NCBI RefSeq assembly: GCF_019320115.1 | Contig: NC_089597.1 | Location: forward strand, 122,126,951 to 122,190,950 | From: Miscanthus floridulus | Taxonomy: Eukaryota; Streptophyta; Magnoliopsida; Poales; Poaceae | DNA: 64,000 nucleotides | Direction: 5' to 3' | Program-made: the position numbers and the translations under genes | Notes under the pieces: generated by a model | The model's database searches: none | Told to the model about the DNA's origin: nothing | Seen by the model: the letters and a program-made list of their open reading frames with translations, nothing else | In this document: piece by piece, positions 43,792 to 56,600 of the stretch | How positions within the stretch are numbered: position 1 is the stretch's first letter | Layout: each line of letters starts with the position of its first letter

Positions 43792-45540
43792 ATGAAAGAC
43801 ATGTTTCGAGAGCAGTTATGGCGAAAACGGGGTCGTTCTAGAGAATTGTACCCCGACGAGTCTAGCAAAGATGCCCCCGTCCCTCCTGAACTCCATGTCC
43901 CTAACTGTGAATGTGGTCGTCCAGCCGACGTGTTTCAATCGAGACATCCGGACACAGCGGCTCGTTGCTTCTACACATTCAGTCATTTTAATGTAAGTAA
44001 TTATTTTCGTATGTTTTTTTCTTCATTTGTATTACTACCCATCTATATATTTTGTTGGAATTTTATTGTGTAGGCCCATGAGGTGCTTTTTCTTTCAGTG
44101 GATCGACGGTGCAGACAAGTTTTACCTCAGGTACCTCATTTTCGACGATTGGTGGAGAGGACGACATTCACGAGAGCACTTTGAGCAGTGGGTTCCACCT
44201 CTCCCTAACCCCTCTCCAATGATGGCTAAGGAGAAGCACTTAGCCACAGTTAGACGACTCGAGGAACCTCCTCTGTGCCATTGTGGAGACCAAGCCGTGA
44301 TAAATCCTGACAATACATTGGAGTTTGTGTGTCCAAACAAGCATGAAGTAAGTGTAAAGTGTATGTGTTGAAATATTGAGCTATATCTGTCATGTACTAA
44401 TGTCACGTTATTTAGGTGTATTCAATGGCGAAGTGTCGTTTCAAGGAGTGATTGTATGGTCCTAAGAATAAATGGTCAAAAAACCTCCAAAAGCAAAGCA
44501 AAAGATGAAAGAAAGATTAATTTACAAAGCACCGCCAGTCAAGTACGAATGTGGTGTTAAATCCAACTACGATCTAGTCCCTTCAGAGCTTGGAATAGGC
44601 CATTATTACGGCCATATGATTGACTATGATGAGGTTGGTTATTTTTTAGGTAACCATAAAATCGTATTTTGTTTCTTTTGATAAGACATATATGATATAA
44701 TTTATCGTTTGAACAGAGCACTAGAAAATACAGGTGGGAATGTTATGATGGTCAAGCTAATTTCTTGGATGAACTGAAGGGAAAGCAAGTAATTGCACGA
44801 AAGAGGGGATATGGACCTGACTACGTCAACCTTTTTTGTTAAACATCACAAAGACAATATGCGTGAGTTTGCTATACAGTATGGTATTTGTAACCCGGTC
44901 GACGTTGGGCTTGTCAAATGAGGATTGGAGAAACGGATGACATTAGAGGAGGAGAGGACAAGGAAGGATGCAAGGGAGGAGACAAGAGTACAGATACAGG
45001 TCTTGAATAAGCATGTTGTTTCATTATGTGCCAGTGAGTGCTTGGAAGCCTTTTTTCGTTGCCTGATTTTAAATGTAATATAGTCGCGTTGCTAACTGAT
45101 TGTATTTTTTACATGAAGGGATTGAATACAACGAGGACCATGTTGTAGAGGTGGCTCGTTGAAGGTACGAGGAAAAGAAGTTAGATGAGCACAGAAAGCA
45201 AGTTGGTCGCACCGTTAAATCACTGATTGTGTTGTCTGATGAGGGAGACGAGGATGAGGACGACACTACCAGACTCGGCGAGCTCATCGCTCTAGCAGAG
45301 GTGGGCTTGCAGGCAGAGGAGGCTGAGGACAACACTGGCAGACTGAGCGAGCTCATCACTCTAGCAGAGGCGGGCTTGTAGATGGAGGAGGATGACGACA
45401 CGTTCTTCACTCAAGCCACAGAGGCCGTAGATGAAGCGTAGGCCGCTTACTATAGGCGAAAGGTATATCAGGACAATGCAGGTGAGCCAAGCCACAGCAA
45501 CAGGGTCGTGGTTGAAGATTGGTACTCGGACGCGCCATAG
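43792..45540 (+). pseudogene. GRF-zinc-finger-like companion gene of a Mutator-like element, decayed
   Basis: Exon-like blocks with GT/AG borders: 43792-43992 (CECGRPADVFQSRHPDTAAR), about 44074-44347 (FFFQWIDGADKFYLRYLIFD, PPLCHCGDQAVINP), 44417-44632 (YECGVKSNYDLVPSELGIGH), 44718-45032 and from 45118. Repeated CxCG motifs with FFFQWID resemble GRF-type zinc-finger proteins of unknown role common in grass genomes near transposases. The last blocks are Glu/Arg/Lys-rich (likely coiled coil). Stops (44447, 44839, 44920) and frameshifts break it. It runs tail to tail with the transposase remnant at 45807-46985. Confidence 0.55.
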
Positions 45541-45806
45541 ACCACGGCTCGGTAGTGACGTGGACAGACAACATCCAGCTTCAATTGAGTTGTTGTCGGT
45601 GCTGTACAAAACTACAAGTGCTACCATGACTTGCGCAAGTTGAAACAAACATGATGCAAATAAATGGACGACAAGTTGCCACATAACATTTTCATTGGTT
45701 TATGACTCTAAGTTGCCGACGACAATATTCATTTGACATAAGTTCGACATAATGAACTAAGTCCCAACAATGTAAGGATCCCTCGAACGCCTCTCGAACG
45801 CCTCGT

Positions 45807-46985
45807 TTATGACTCTTGCACACGTAGAAGCCACATGAACCATAACCACGATTCATTGTTCTCTCCCTCTACCAAAGTAAAAGCCATGGGTACTATCTGG
45901 TCCTCAGGATCAACAGCTGCAGCCATCATCAAGGTGCCCCTGTACTTTCCTATCATAAAAGTGCCATCAACGAGTACGACTGGCCGACAAAACTGGAATG
46001 CATGTTCTGTTTGCGCGAACGACCAGAACACACGATATAGGACATGCCTCAATGGGTCCTGAAAAAAACATCCCTCTTGTGTCCACAAACCATTTCAAGC
46101 TAGGGTTGTAGTAATGCATTGCATATAAGATGCAGGGCACCCTATTGTACGCTTCCTCCCAAAGTACCCCATCGAATCGCCAGAGCAATTTACTTAGCAT
46201 GCCAAGCCTTTCCGTACGTCACATCGTACTTAACAAATCTAGATATGGACTGTTGTAAAGAAGACACCGAGATATTGTTATTGTCATCAACGAGCCCCAA
46301 TATACGATGGGCAAGGTAACGTGCAGTGAGCTACTGATGATTTTCCTTCCCCCTATTGTCTAGACAAGTGTGGGGTTTGACAACTTTAGTTATCCTCCAC
46401 TTACCATCACTATATCTCTTTCGTGCATTTAACCTCCACATACAACCGTTTTTGCATATCACGTGGTACCTCAACTCCTGGTCTGAATGAGTGATGGTGT
46501 ACGGCCTATGGTGGTACATAGCATAGTCCTAAAGGAAGAGTTTCATCTCTGACATTGTGTTGAATATCATCCCCTTCCTAAAGGTCTCTTTCTCATGGTT
46601 GTACAAAGAATTCCTACACATCTAGAGACCGGTGTCATAAACTGCCATATCCATTATGCTGACATCCCTATAGTTCGGAACGCCCCTGAAAGGTACATTC
46701 TTGGACCTTAGTTGATCAATCTTAGTCACTATGTAAGGTGGTGGTGGAACATACTACTGCGCTTTGCTAATTCTGGCCCACAAATCATAGGGGGGGTATC
46801 ATCTGCAGCAAAATCTGTGACTAGTCTACCCTAAGCCTAGACACCATGCAAAACCTCATTTGGTACTGGTAATGGCATAGTATGAACCAGTACTGGCATG
46901 GCATCAGCCAGTGTTGGCACAGCATCTGTACCTCCTTGGTCATCATCAGAATCGTCTGAATCACTGCTAACTACATCACCGATCC
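45807..46985 (-). pseudogene. MuDR/Mutator-like transposase remnant
   Basis: Read on the minus strand: an acidic N-terminal part (about 46985-46850, Asp/Ser-rich), a MuDR zinc/DNA-binding type domain (46519-46331, ELRYHVICKNGCMWRLNARK, WRITKVVKPHTC), and the start of the MULE catalytic domain (46200-45807, YNRVPCILYAMHYYNPSLKW, VVLVDGTFMIGKYRGTLMMA, WLWFMWLL), which contains the first catalytic Asp in VLVDGTF. At least two frameshifts and several stops occur, and the rest of the catalytic domain and the C-terminal zinc finger are missing. A SIRE LTR end interrupts the N-terminal part at 46990. Confidence 0.8.
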
Positions 46986-46989
46986 TGTC

Positions 46990-47083
46990 TGAAAGGATCA
47001 AGATGTCCAAGAGGAGGGGTGAATTGAGCTAATTCTAAATTTCTTTACAATAATTAAATCCTATGATTAGCCCAATTAACCAC
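46990..47083 (-). repeat. Terminal 94 bp of a minus-strand SIRE LTR
   Basis: TGAAAGGATCAAGATG.. to CCCAATTAACC is the complement of the last ~95 bp of the LTR at 6816-8380, including its C-rich and GGGCATCTTGATCC end. It is cut at 47084 by the next SIRE element, whose other side lies outside the window. Confidence 0.88.
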
Positions 47084-47084
47084 T

Positions 47085-48651
47085 TGAAAGCATCTAGGCC
47101 CCTAGTTGGGTTTCGGTGATTAATGACAATACAAGATTACTATGACTAACATGTGTTTTGTAGAGGCAATTAAGTTAGGTCATGGTAATGGGGATCATTT
47201 GGGCAATCCAGGTGGTCATGCCCCTACGATGGAAATTGTTTCAGTTTTCAAAGGATGGACGACAAGGTTAAGGATGACTAGTTCTAAGTGTCGATTGGAG
47301 TTGGAGTTAAACTTAGAGTAGTTTAGGACTTTATTTTTCCTTTGGCCGTACTATTAAGGGGGGTATGGACGGGTAGCTTGACCTAGATGAGTCTAGTGAG
47401 TTAAGTGTGGTGCACACTTGTTAAAACTAGCACTAGGTAGCTCCTACATATGCCTAAGATCCAATAGAGCAAACTTCATTCACATATGATCAAGAGTTGG
47501 AAGTGAATGGAGAGTCAAATGCTGACTGGACGCTGGCTCTGGTGTGACCGGACGCTGGCCGCAGGGTCCAGTCAGTTCATTTGACTAAGAAGATTGCGTC
47601 TGGTGCGACCGAACGCTGGAGTGGTCAAGTGACTGGACACTATGGTCCAGCGTCCGGTCAACTCCAGTAAGGTTCCAGAAAAGAATATCTGTGACCGGAC
47701 GCGTTCGGTCAGCACTGACCGGACCCTAGGGGTTCAGCGTCCGGTCGAGTACAGTAAGGTTCCAGTGAGGGTTTAATACGATCAGACACGTCCGGTCAGT
47801 GGTGACCGGACCCTATCATCGTCCGGTCAACACTTAATCACTGGTGTACGGGTTGAACTAACCAGAGCGTTCGGTCGACCGGAGCATCCGGTCACCCCGC
47901 AGAGGCACAAAACAGTTCGTTTTTAGGCTGCCTTATAAATAGAAGCTCCACTCGTGTGTGGAGTCACTTTTGCTCATTCCAACAGCTAAGAAACACGTTT
48001 GTGAGTGCCAAGAAGAGCAAGGTCCTAGTGAGGTGATTGATATTTGAGAATCCAAGAGAGTAGCCTCATTAGTGAATCAAGAGTAGCAAAGTGTGCATTC
48101 ACCGTTCTCATTAGGCTTTGAGTGGTCAAGTGAGAGTTCATGCTTGTTACTCTTGGTGATCACCATCACCTAGATGGCTTGGTGGTGATTGGGAGCTTGG
48201 TGATCACCCGACAGAGCTTGTGGGTGGCCTAACTCAAGTTGTGAGCGGTTTTGGGTGATTCGCCGCGACGGAGTGTTGAAGAATCAACCCGTAGAGAGCA
48301 CTTGATCCTTGCGCGGATCAAGGGGGAGCTACACCCTTGCGCTGGTGCTCCAATGAGGACTAGTGGGGAGTGGCGACTCTCCGATACCTCGGCAAAACAT
48401 CACCGCTTTCCTCTCTCTCTATTTACTTTGAGCATTTACTTTGAGCAATTCAATACTTGTTTTTACATTCATAGAATTGCCATGTTAGAGTAAGTTTGGA
48501 ACATAGGTTGCAAGTCCTTTGTGTGTTAGATTAATAGAAACACTTTTCTAGGCACAAGGGGTTAATTGGGTTAACCGTATGATTTAATTATTGCAAGAAA
48601 ATTTAGAATTAGCCCAATTCACCCCCCCTCTTGGGCATCTTGATTCTTTCA
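47085..48651 (+). repeat. 5' LTR of SIRE element B (1567 bp)
   Basis: TGAAAGCATCTAGG to GATTCTTTCA; CCGGACGC-type cluster at about 47520-47890, TATAAATA at 47934-47941. Several cluster motifs have decayed (GACTGGACGC, GACCGAACGC), consistent with C-to-T changes. Confidence 0.93.
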
Positions 48652-48653
48652 AT

Positions 48654-48665
48654 TGGTATCAGAGC
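48654..48665 (+). other. Primer binding site, initiator tRNA-Met type
   Basis: TGGTATCAGAGC, two bases after the 5' LTR, matches the complement of the 3' end of plant initiator tRNA-Met, the usual primer of Ty1-copia elements. Confidence 0.92.
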
Positions 48666-48704
48666 CTCGTGCTCACATTTTTTAGCTTAATTGCTTTGAG
48701 TAAG

Positions 48705-49850
48705 ATGTCTCATGGGGATGGACCTCCTCCTATCTTTGAGGGAGATGACTTTCCACATTAGAAAATCCGCATGGAGGCATACTTAGAAGTTCTAGATGTT
48801 GGTACACTTAGAGCCACCTCACAAGGCTTCCCAAAACCTCAAAATGCTACTAACTTACAAGGCGATGAGGTTAATTATGAAAAGTGGAATGCAAAGGCTC
48901 GAAACACCATCTTTAGAGGCCTTGGCAAAGATGTGTTCAACCGCATAAGGAACCACAAAGACGCCCATGCACTATGGTCGGACGTTTGTGCGCTCCATGA
49001 GGGAACCAAGAGTGAGCATGAGGAACGCTATCATCTTGTAATTAAAAAGCTAAATTCTTTTGAGATACTTCCCAAAGAATATGCAAATGAGATGTATTCA
49101 CATTTAAATGTTCTTGTAGAGGAAGTCAATGGGCTTGGACTTACTCAAATGTCACCATCCGATGTTGTGAGAAAGATCTTGAGTGTCCTCTCCATTGACA
49201 AATATGGGCATATTGTGACCGTGCTACATTAAGGTGATCTTTCCGCTGCTACACCGACACAAATATTAGGAAAGATCAATGCTCATGAGATGTACATGCA
49301 CATCATGCCACAAGATGGCTCATCCTCTACCAAGAAGAAAGAGAAGGACTTAGCATTCAAAGCTAGCCAAGATAAGGGCAAAGCAAGACTTGAGTATGAG
49401 AGCTCAAGTGATGTAGAAGATGAAGATGAAAATCTTGCTCTCATGGTGAAGAAAGCTGCCAAGATGCTAAAGAAGCTAAACAAGTGCAGCATCAAGTTTG
49501 ACGACAAGAAGACGAAGTTCTTCACAAGCTCAAGAAGAAAGCCAATCTCTGAAATGGATTGCTTCAATTGTGGTGAACTTGGTCATCTAGCACACCAATG
49601 CACTAAGCCCAAGAAAGACAAGTTCAAGAACAAGTTCAAGGGCAAGAAAGATGACTCAAGTAATGAAGAAGAAGATGAAAAGAAGAAGAACAAGCCATAC
49701 AAGAAGAGAGATGGTAAGAAGAGAGACTTCCACAAGAAGAAGAAGAGTGGAAAGGCCTACATTGTCGGTGATTGGCTCACGGACATTGATTCATCTAGTG
49801 GATCATCCGATGATGATAGTGACAATGAGAAGGTGGCCGCTATTGCTATT
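48705..49850 (+). pseudogene. gag: SIRE gag, first part (cut by gypsy insertion)
   Basis: From ATG 48705 (MSHGDGPPPIFEGDDF) the frame covers a DUF4219/UBN2-type gag core (YEKWNAKARNTIFRGL, HALWSDVCALHEGTK, LTQMSPSDVVRKILSVL) and a first zinc knuckle [14 protein letters not shown] near 49560, then a Lys-rich basic stretch and an acidic Ser/Asp stretch. Stops: TAG at 48759 (for Trp) and TAA near 49230 (for Gln). No frameshift. The reading frame is interrupted at 49850 by the gypsy LTR and resumes in phase at 62680. Confidence 0.87.
49846..49850. other. Left target-site duplication of the Tat gypsy element (CTATT)
   Basis: CTATT directly before the 5' LTR; the same five bases follow the 3' LTR at 62675-62679. 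Removing the element and one copy restores the SIRE gag frame. Confidence 0.95.
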
Positions 49851-50320
49851 TGTGGGGGTATTAACCCCTATACCCTTACGACTAGGCTTGGGCCGGCCCG
49901 GACCAGGGGGTCTGGCCCACTAGAAGATGACGCATGGCCTGGCCAATCTATTCGGAGTCCCGCGCAAGGAATCAAGGCAGATTTGGAGATCAAGCAAGAT
50001 CCTGGTCGGTTAGAATAGGAATCCTTATCCGACCACCTATGACAATTGTAACTGGTTAGGATTAGTTTCCAGATCTGTAACCCTATCCCTCGGACTATAT
50101 AAGGCGGGCAGAGGACCCCTCTAAAAACATCTCTCATTGACATACAGCAATACAATCAGATGTAGGACGTAGGTATTACGCCTTCATGGCGGCCGAACCT
50201 GGATAAAACCTCGTGTCTGTCTTGCGTCACCATCTTGTTTGTAGCTTGTGCATCTATCTGTCGATAATCTACTACCTTAGGCATACCCCTAGGTAGACTA
50301 TCGACCATATTTCGTTGACA
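49851..50320 (+). repeat. 5' LTR of the Tat gypsy element (470 bp)
   Basis: TGTGGGGGTATTAACCCC to TTTCGTTGACA. A TATA box (TATATAA, 50096-50102) stands in CGGACTATATAAGGCGGG. Confidence 0.95.
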
Positions 50321-50340
50321 GTGGCACGCCAGGTAGGGGG
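50321..50340 (+). other. Primer binding site of the Tat gypsy element
   Basis: GTGGCACGCCAGGTAGGGGG directly follows the 5' LTR. It is close to the TGGCGCGCCAGGTAGGGG site found in RIRE2-like elements, described as tRNA-Arg-type; the tRNA identity is from memory. Confidence 0.7.
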
Positions 50341-50368
50341 TGTGCGTACTACTCTCCAGGCAAACAAG

Positions 50369-53300
50369 ATGGTCATCATCCCCGGTTCCATGGCTACGCC
50401 AAACGGCCTCACGTTCACCATCGGCCAAATCACCTGGACCACTGGCTCCGATGACTTCATCGCCATGACCACGGAGGAGGCGCAGATTCAATCTGCATCA
50501 ACCACTGCTTCACCTACATCGGCTATGGCTCTGACCATGGTGGATCTAGCTCTGGCCACACCAGCATCGCCTTCAGCAACACCGACAATCCATCGTCCGC
50601 TTCCTCGCTACAAAGGGAGGCAGATCAACAACACCGACCTGCTCGACTCCATCGATCGGGTCAGCACCAAACTTGCTGAAACCCTAGCTCTAGTAAGTTT
50701 GATTCAAAGTCAACCTAATGAGCAGGTAACCACTACCCACAACAGATCTACCCGACCAGCTCAGGCCAGTCGTCCTGCATGACTCGGTACGAATCTTGTG
50801 GTCACATCTACTCCTGAAGAGCGCTCTGTTCGTCACCGGCCAGCCCCTACGATGGGTCTCTAGCTCTCCGAGTATAAAGCCTCAATGGAGAACTACCAGG
50901 CCCAGCCCTACGGCCTGCGCAACTTCATCAACATGGTCTGGATTGAGGATTATCGAGAAGGATTGGTCCACATAGTTCAAGAGGGTGGCTCAAGCTCCTC
51001 GTCTGGCATCGCATCTAATGGCTCCATCCACACCGAGCTCCAGCATCATGACAATGAAGGCGTTGAATACGATCTAGATATCCCAGACCATGCCTCGGGG
51101 TTCCCATGATTCTCATCCTTCCCACCAAGGCAAGGAGACTTGATCAATGTTGTCAGTAATGACGAACCACCGGCAGTTGGCAAAACAGAACAAGAAAGGC
51201 TAGCACGCGAAGCACGTAATATTGACCGGTTTAATCATCGACAAATTGAAGCCGAGGCAGAAGAGGAGGCATGACGCATAAGGGTCCAGCCACATGACCT
51301 TAACAATGCCTTTGACAGGGTGGGGGACAAGCAGGTCTTTAGGACTCCAAGCGCCAACGTAGCTATTGTTATGGCAACAATGTAATGACTACCCAATACC
51401 CTAGAAACCTAGGCAGTTCATGATGATATACAAGCTTACCTGACGGCAGCTATGGCCTAGACCGTAGAGATTATAAATCAAGCCCAGGCTCCATCCATCT
51501 TAGTTGAATCAAGCCACAGCCACCAGTACTCAAGTCACTCACAGCCACCCAACTAACGTGGCTTACACAACAACGACCCATTAGACAACCGTCAAGGTGG
51601 AAACGGTGGCCATGATGGTGGTCGGGACGACAACTGCCGCGACTACTAGGATGACAACCGCTGAGACAACCGCGACAGTTGTCGTGATAACTGCGGTCGC
51701 AGGGTTAACCAGGGTGGCAACCGGGATCGCTATGATGGCAATAACGATCTCTGCCATTACCTTGGAGAATGAGATCTGCGCGATCGCATTAACCAAAGAG
51801 CCAATGATTGTGCATCCCATGAAAGCTATCACTGTATGGAATATGATACTACCCACAACCCTCTAGGTTTAAAGCAGTTTACTCCACACCTTTGCCAAGT
51901 TATATGGCCCAAGAACTTCAAGCTCGAAAAACTTCAGAAGTACGATGGCAAGAGGAACCCCGAATTATGGGTCATGCTCTCTGAAACCGTGTGCAGATCA
52001 GCCATGGCTGACAAGCACATCATGTCTAATTACTTCCCAGTCGTCGTCGGCCATGCAGGCCACCAATGGCTGGTCAGCTTGCCGGTGAACTACTTTGATT
52101 CTTGGCAAGAGCTCAAGCAAGCATTCATCGACAACTTCATTGCTACTTGCGAGCAACCTAGCAACAAATATGATCTGCAGCGGATTCGAGATCGCAAAGA
52201 TAAGCCACTATGTGAGTATGTCCGACGCTTCTTGGAGATGCACATCAAGGTCCCATCAATCTCTGACAACGAGGCAATCGAGGCTTTCATCACTGGTCTC
52301 CGCTTCCATGATACCCTAAGGGACAAGCTCCTTCGCAAGAGACCTGAATCAGTCACAGCGCTCCTAGCCACTGCTAAAAAACATGCAGATGCCGATGATG
52401 CTAAAAAGATAATCATCGAAGAAGCAGTAAGGGTTCCACGCTCCAACCATCCTCCACACCGCGATGACTACCATGGCAACCGTGGTCGGAACGACAATTT
52501 TGATCGCCGCAACTAGCACAACGATTCCCGTGACCACCACGACCAGCGTAATCAGCGGCGTAATCATCATGACAATTACAGGGGGAAGCGTACTCGGGAA
52601 GACGACGGTGAGGTCAACACCATTAAAAAAGGTGGTGGACGTCACAACTATGAAGAGGACTATACCAAAGCATTGAAAGGACCCTGCCAGCTCCATCCCA
52701 AGTCAAACCATACCATGGAGAATTGTCATGTTCTCAAATCTATCTACATGTGCCAACAGGCTCTGGATACATCCAACAAGCCTAACGATGTAGGGGAGCA
52801 GCGTAACGAGGACAATGACGATGAAGACATAGATCCCCGTCACAAGTACATCAAGCCAACTGATCACGTCCACACCATCATTGGGGGCAAAGTGTCCATC
52901 GAGACCAAACAAGAACACAAGCTGCTCGCCCGCGTTTGCTTGAACGTGGCCAACACCGACAACCTCATCGCCGATCCGTGGCTCCCTCCTTGGTCTCACC
53001 ATGAGATCTCCTTCAGCAAAAAGGACCAATGGGCTATGATACCTGAGCCAAGGCGTTTTCCTCTAGTTCTCGATCCTTGTATCAACAAGGTTTAGTTCGA
53101 CAGATTGCTGATTGACGGTGGTAGTTCCATCGATATACTGTTCAAGAACAGTTTGCCAGCGCTGAAGATAACCCAAGCTGATCTCAAGCCATATGAGGTA
53201 CAGTTCTAGGGTGTTCTCCCCAGACATAGCTCCACACCTCTCGGGTAGATCACGCTATGTGTGCAATTTGGTACCCTAGACCACTTCCACACCGACTATG

Positions 53301-53629
53301 TCAACTTCATGGTCGCTGACTTCGAAGGCACCTACCATGCTATCCTTGGCAGACTAGTGCTCACCAAGTTCATGGCCATACCTCACTATAGGTATTTGGT
53401 GCTCAAGATGCCTACTGAGAAGGGGGTTCTAACTCTCAGGGGCAATGTATACGCAGCTTACACCTGTAAGGATGACAGCTTCAAAATAGTAGAGGCTCAC
53501 GACCTCTCTATTCGCATGGCCGAGACCATGCTCGACGCTAAGAAGACCCCAGCCGACCACTTGGAGATCCTAGAGCTCGAGGCCCCATGCAAGAACATCA
53601 AGTCCAAAGAGCACAAAGCAATCTAGCTG
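50369..53629 (+). pseudogene. gag: Tat gypsy gag and protease, frame-intact with many stops
   Basis: From ATG 50369 one frame (frame 2) runs without a shift through gag. The gag core lies at about 51836-52400 (CQVIWPKNFKLEKLQKYDGK, YDLQRIRDRKDKPLCEYVRR, AFITGLRF), flanked by Arg/Asp/Asn-rich linkers, with a CQLHPKSNHTMENC zinc-binding-like motif at 52682. The protease follows at 53100-53630: LLIDGGSSIDILF, with the catalytic Asp, and YHAILGRLVLTKF. Stops are mostly TAG at expected Gln codons (53095, 53209, 53249, 53626) plus some TGA and TAA. Upstream gag stops include 50782, 50863 and 51109. Confidence 0.87.
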
Positions 53630-56600
53630 GTCGATGGTGATCCCAGCAAAACAGCCCTTATTGGGGCCAACCTGGATCCTAAATAGGAAGACGCGCTCGT
53701 CAGGTTCTTGAGGAGCAACGTGAGTGTGTTCGCATGGAAACCCGTTGACATGCCCGGTGTACCTCGGAACTTGATCGAGCACTCCTTAAATGTCAATGGC
53801 AAGGCCAAACCTATCAAGCAGAAGCTACGATGATTCACTCGCGACAAAAAGAAGGCTATTATGGTAGAAGTTACACGGCTTTTGGTAGCCGGATTTATCA
53901 AAGAAGTGTATCATCCGAAGTGGTTAGCCAACCCGGTTCTTGTATGCAAAAAGAATAATGAATGGAGAATGTGCATTGATTACACTGATCTCAACAAACA
54001 CTGCCCTAAAGACCCTTTTGGCTTACCACGCATAGACAAGGTCGTAGATTCAACTGCCAGTTGCGAGTTGCTTTCCTTTCTCGATTGCTACTCTGGTTAT
54101 CACCATATTGCTCTCAAAAAGGACGACCAGATCAAGACATCCTTCATCACGCCCTTCGGCGCCTACTGCTACATGACCATGTCATTCGGGCTCAAGAACA
54201 TTGGGGCTACCTATCAACGCGCCATATAGGCCTACCTTAAAGACGAGATAAAAGACGATCTTATCGAGGCTTATGTTGACGATGTAGTTGTTAAAACCAA
54301 GGAAGCATACATCCTTGTTGACAACCTCAAACGTACCTTTGTAGCTCTCAACACATTCCAATGGAAATTAAACCTAAAGAAGTGTATCTTTGGTGTTCCA
54401 TCTGGTATATTGCTCAGCAACGTCGTCAGTCACGACGGCATATGACCTAACCCAGAGAAGGTAAAAGCTGTCTTAGACATGAAGCTGCCCAAAAAGGTGA
54501 AGGATGTTCAAAAGCTTACCGGATACATGGCTGCCCTCAGTCATTTCATATCAAGATTAGGCGAAAAAGGACTACTGTTTTTCAAGCTGCTCAAAGCATC
54601 CGAGAAGTTTGAGTGGTCGAAGGAAGCAGACGCTGCCTTTACACAGTTGAAACAATTTCTTACATCACCTCCGGTCCTCACTGCTCCTAGAGAAGATGAA
54701 ACCCTCCTGTTTTACATTGTGGCAACTAATCGAGTGGTCTCCACTGCCATGGTGGTCGAGCGCGATGAGCCTGACCATGCCTACAAGGTACAGCGACCAA
54801 TTTATTTTGTCAGTGAGGTGCTCAATGAATCCAAGACCAGGTACCCATAGATTCAGAAACTGATCTACGCCATACTGATTACATCTCAAAAGTTGAAACA
54901 TTACTTCGATGAATATCATGTGGTGGTCATGACCGAGTACCCTCTGGGAGACATCATTCGCAACAAGGATGCGAATGGGCGCATCGTCAAATGGGCAATG
55001 GAGCTATGTCCTTTCTCCTTGGAATTTGCAAGCTGTACTACATTCAAGTCTCAGGCACTTGTCAATTTCATCATCGAGTGGAAAGACTTAAGCACACCTG
55101 CCTCTTAGGGGCCCACCGAGTATTGGAAGATGTACTTCAATGGCTCTCTCAACATCGATGGTGCAGGAGCAGGAGTCCTTTTCGTATCGCCATCCAAGGA
55201 GCAGCTCCGATACGTCCTCAGGATTTATTTCCCGGTGTCTAATAACATCGCCGAGTATGAAGCATGCCTACATGGTCTGTGCATTGCGGTCAAGCTCTAT
55301 GTCAAACGTCTCTATGTCTATGGAGACTCGGCTCTGGTCATCAACCAACTCAACAAGGACTAGGATACGACCAGTGAAAAGATAGACGCATACTACAAAT
55401 TGATCAGAAAGCTGGAAGGCAAGTTCTACGGCATCGAGTACACACATATGGTTTGGGACAAAAATCAAGCAGCAGATGCGCTGTCAAAGTTAGGATCATC
55501 CTAAGCCAAAGTCCCACATGGCGTATTTGTTCAAGACCTGCTCATGCCTTCCATCAAAGAAGAAGATCCCGCGGTCGACAAGCCTCTAGACCAGCTATTG
55601 GTGGCTACGGTTCCAACGTTAAACACCACCGAACCACCTCCGACCACTAAGGAGCCTGACTGGAGAGTACCTTTCATCAAGTACCTAACAGATGGTAGCG
55701 GTTACACCAATCGGACAGAAAACGAACGCCTGATGCATCATAGTAAGCAGTATCTGCTCGTCGATGGCAAATTGTGGTGCAAGAACGCAAAGGAGGAAAT
55801 CTTGATGAAGTGTATAACCTAGGAGGATGGTGAACATCTCCTAGACCAAATCCACTCTGGCTCCTACGGCAACCACACGGCCTCGAGAACGCTGGTTGGC
55901 AAGGTTTTTCGAGCAGGGTTCTATTGGCCGTCAGCCGTAGCCGATGCAGAGAAGCTAGTCCACCATTGTGAAGGCTGTTAGTTCTTTGCCAAGAGAATCC
56001 ATGTACCAGCACATGAGATTCAGACAATACTAGCCTCTTGGCCCTTCGCATGCTGGGACTAGATATGATCAGGCCTTTTAAACCGGCCCCTGGGAAATTT
56101 ACATGCGTCTTTGTGCTGATCGATAAATTTTCCAAGTGGATAGAGTACATGCCCCTGGTCTAGGAATCTTCAGAAAAGGCTGTCACTTTCATCGACCAGG
56201 TCATCCACCGCTTCGGCATATCCAACAGCATCATCACTGATCTAGGTACTCAGTTCACCGGGAACGCTTTTTGGGACTTCTGCGATGAAAGGAGCATAGT
56301 AGTAAAATACGTCTCGGTGGCGCACCCTAAAGCTAATGGACAGGTTGAGTGGGCAAATGGTATGATCTTGGACGAACTTAAGAAGAGGATGTACAGAGAA
56401 AATGACAAAGCTCCCGGAAGATGGCTTAAAGAGTTACCAGCCATGGTCTGGGGTCTCAGAACCTAGCCCAGTCGCAATACTGGCGTATCACCATACTTTA
56501 TGGTTTATGGCACTAAGGTAGTGCTCCTAGTAGATATAGCCTTCAGATCAGCATGGGTAGAGAACTTCGATGAAGATAAGGCCAATGAAGTACGGGAGCT

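Noticed and set aside
51597..51866. Thr/Ala/Val-rich frames at 51597-51866 and 52364-52696
   Set aside because: Out-of-frame readings of the Arg/Asp/Asn-rich gag linker, whose real frame is continuous with the gag core.
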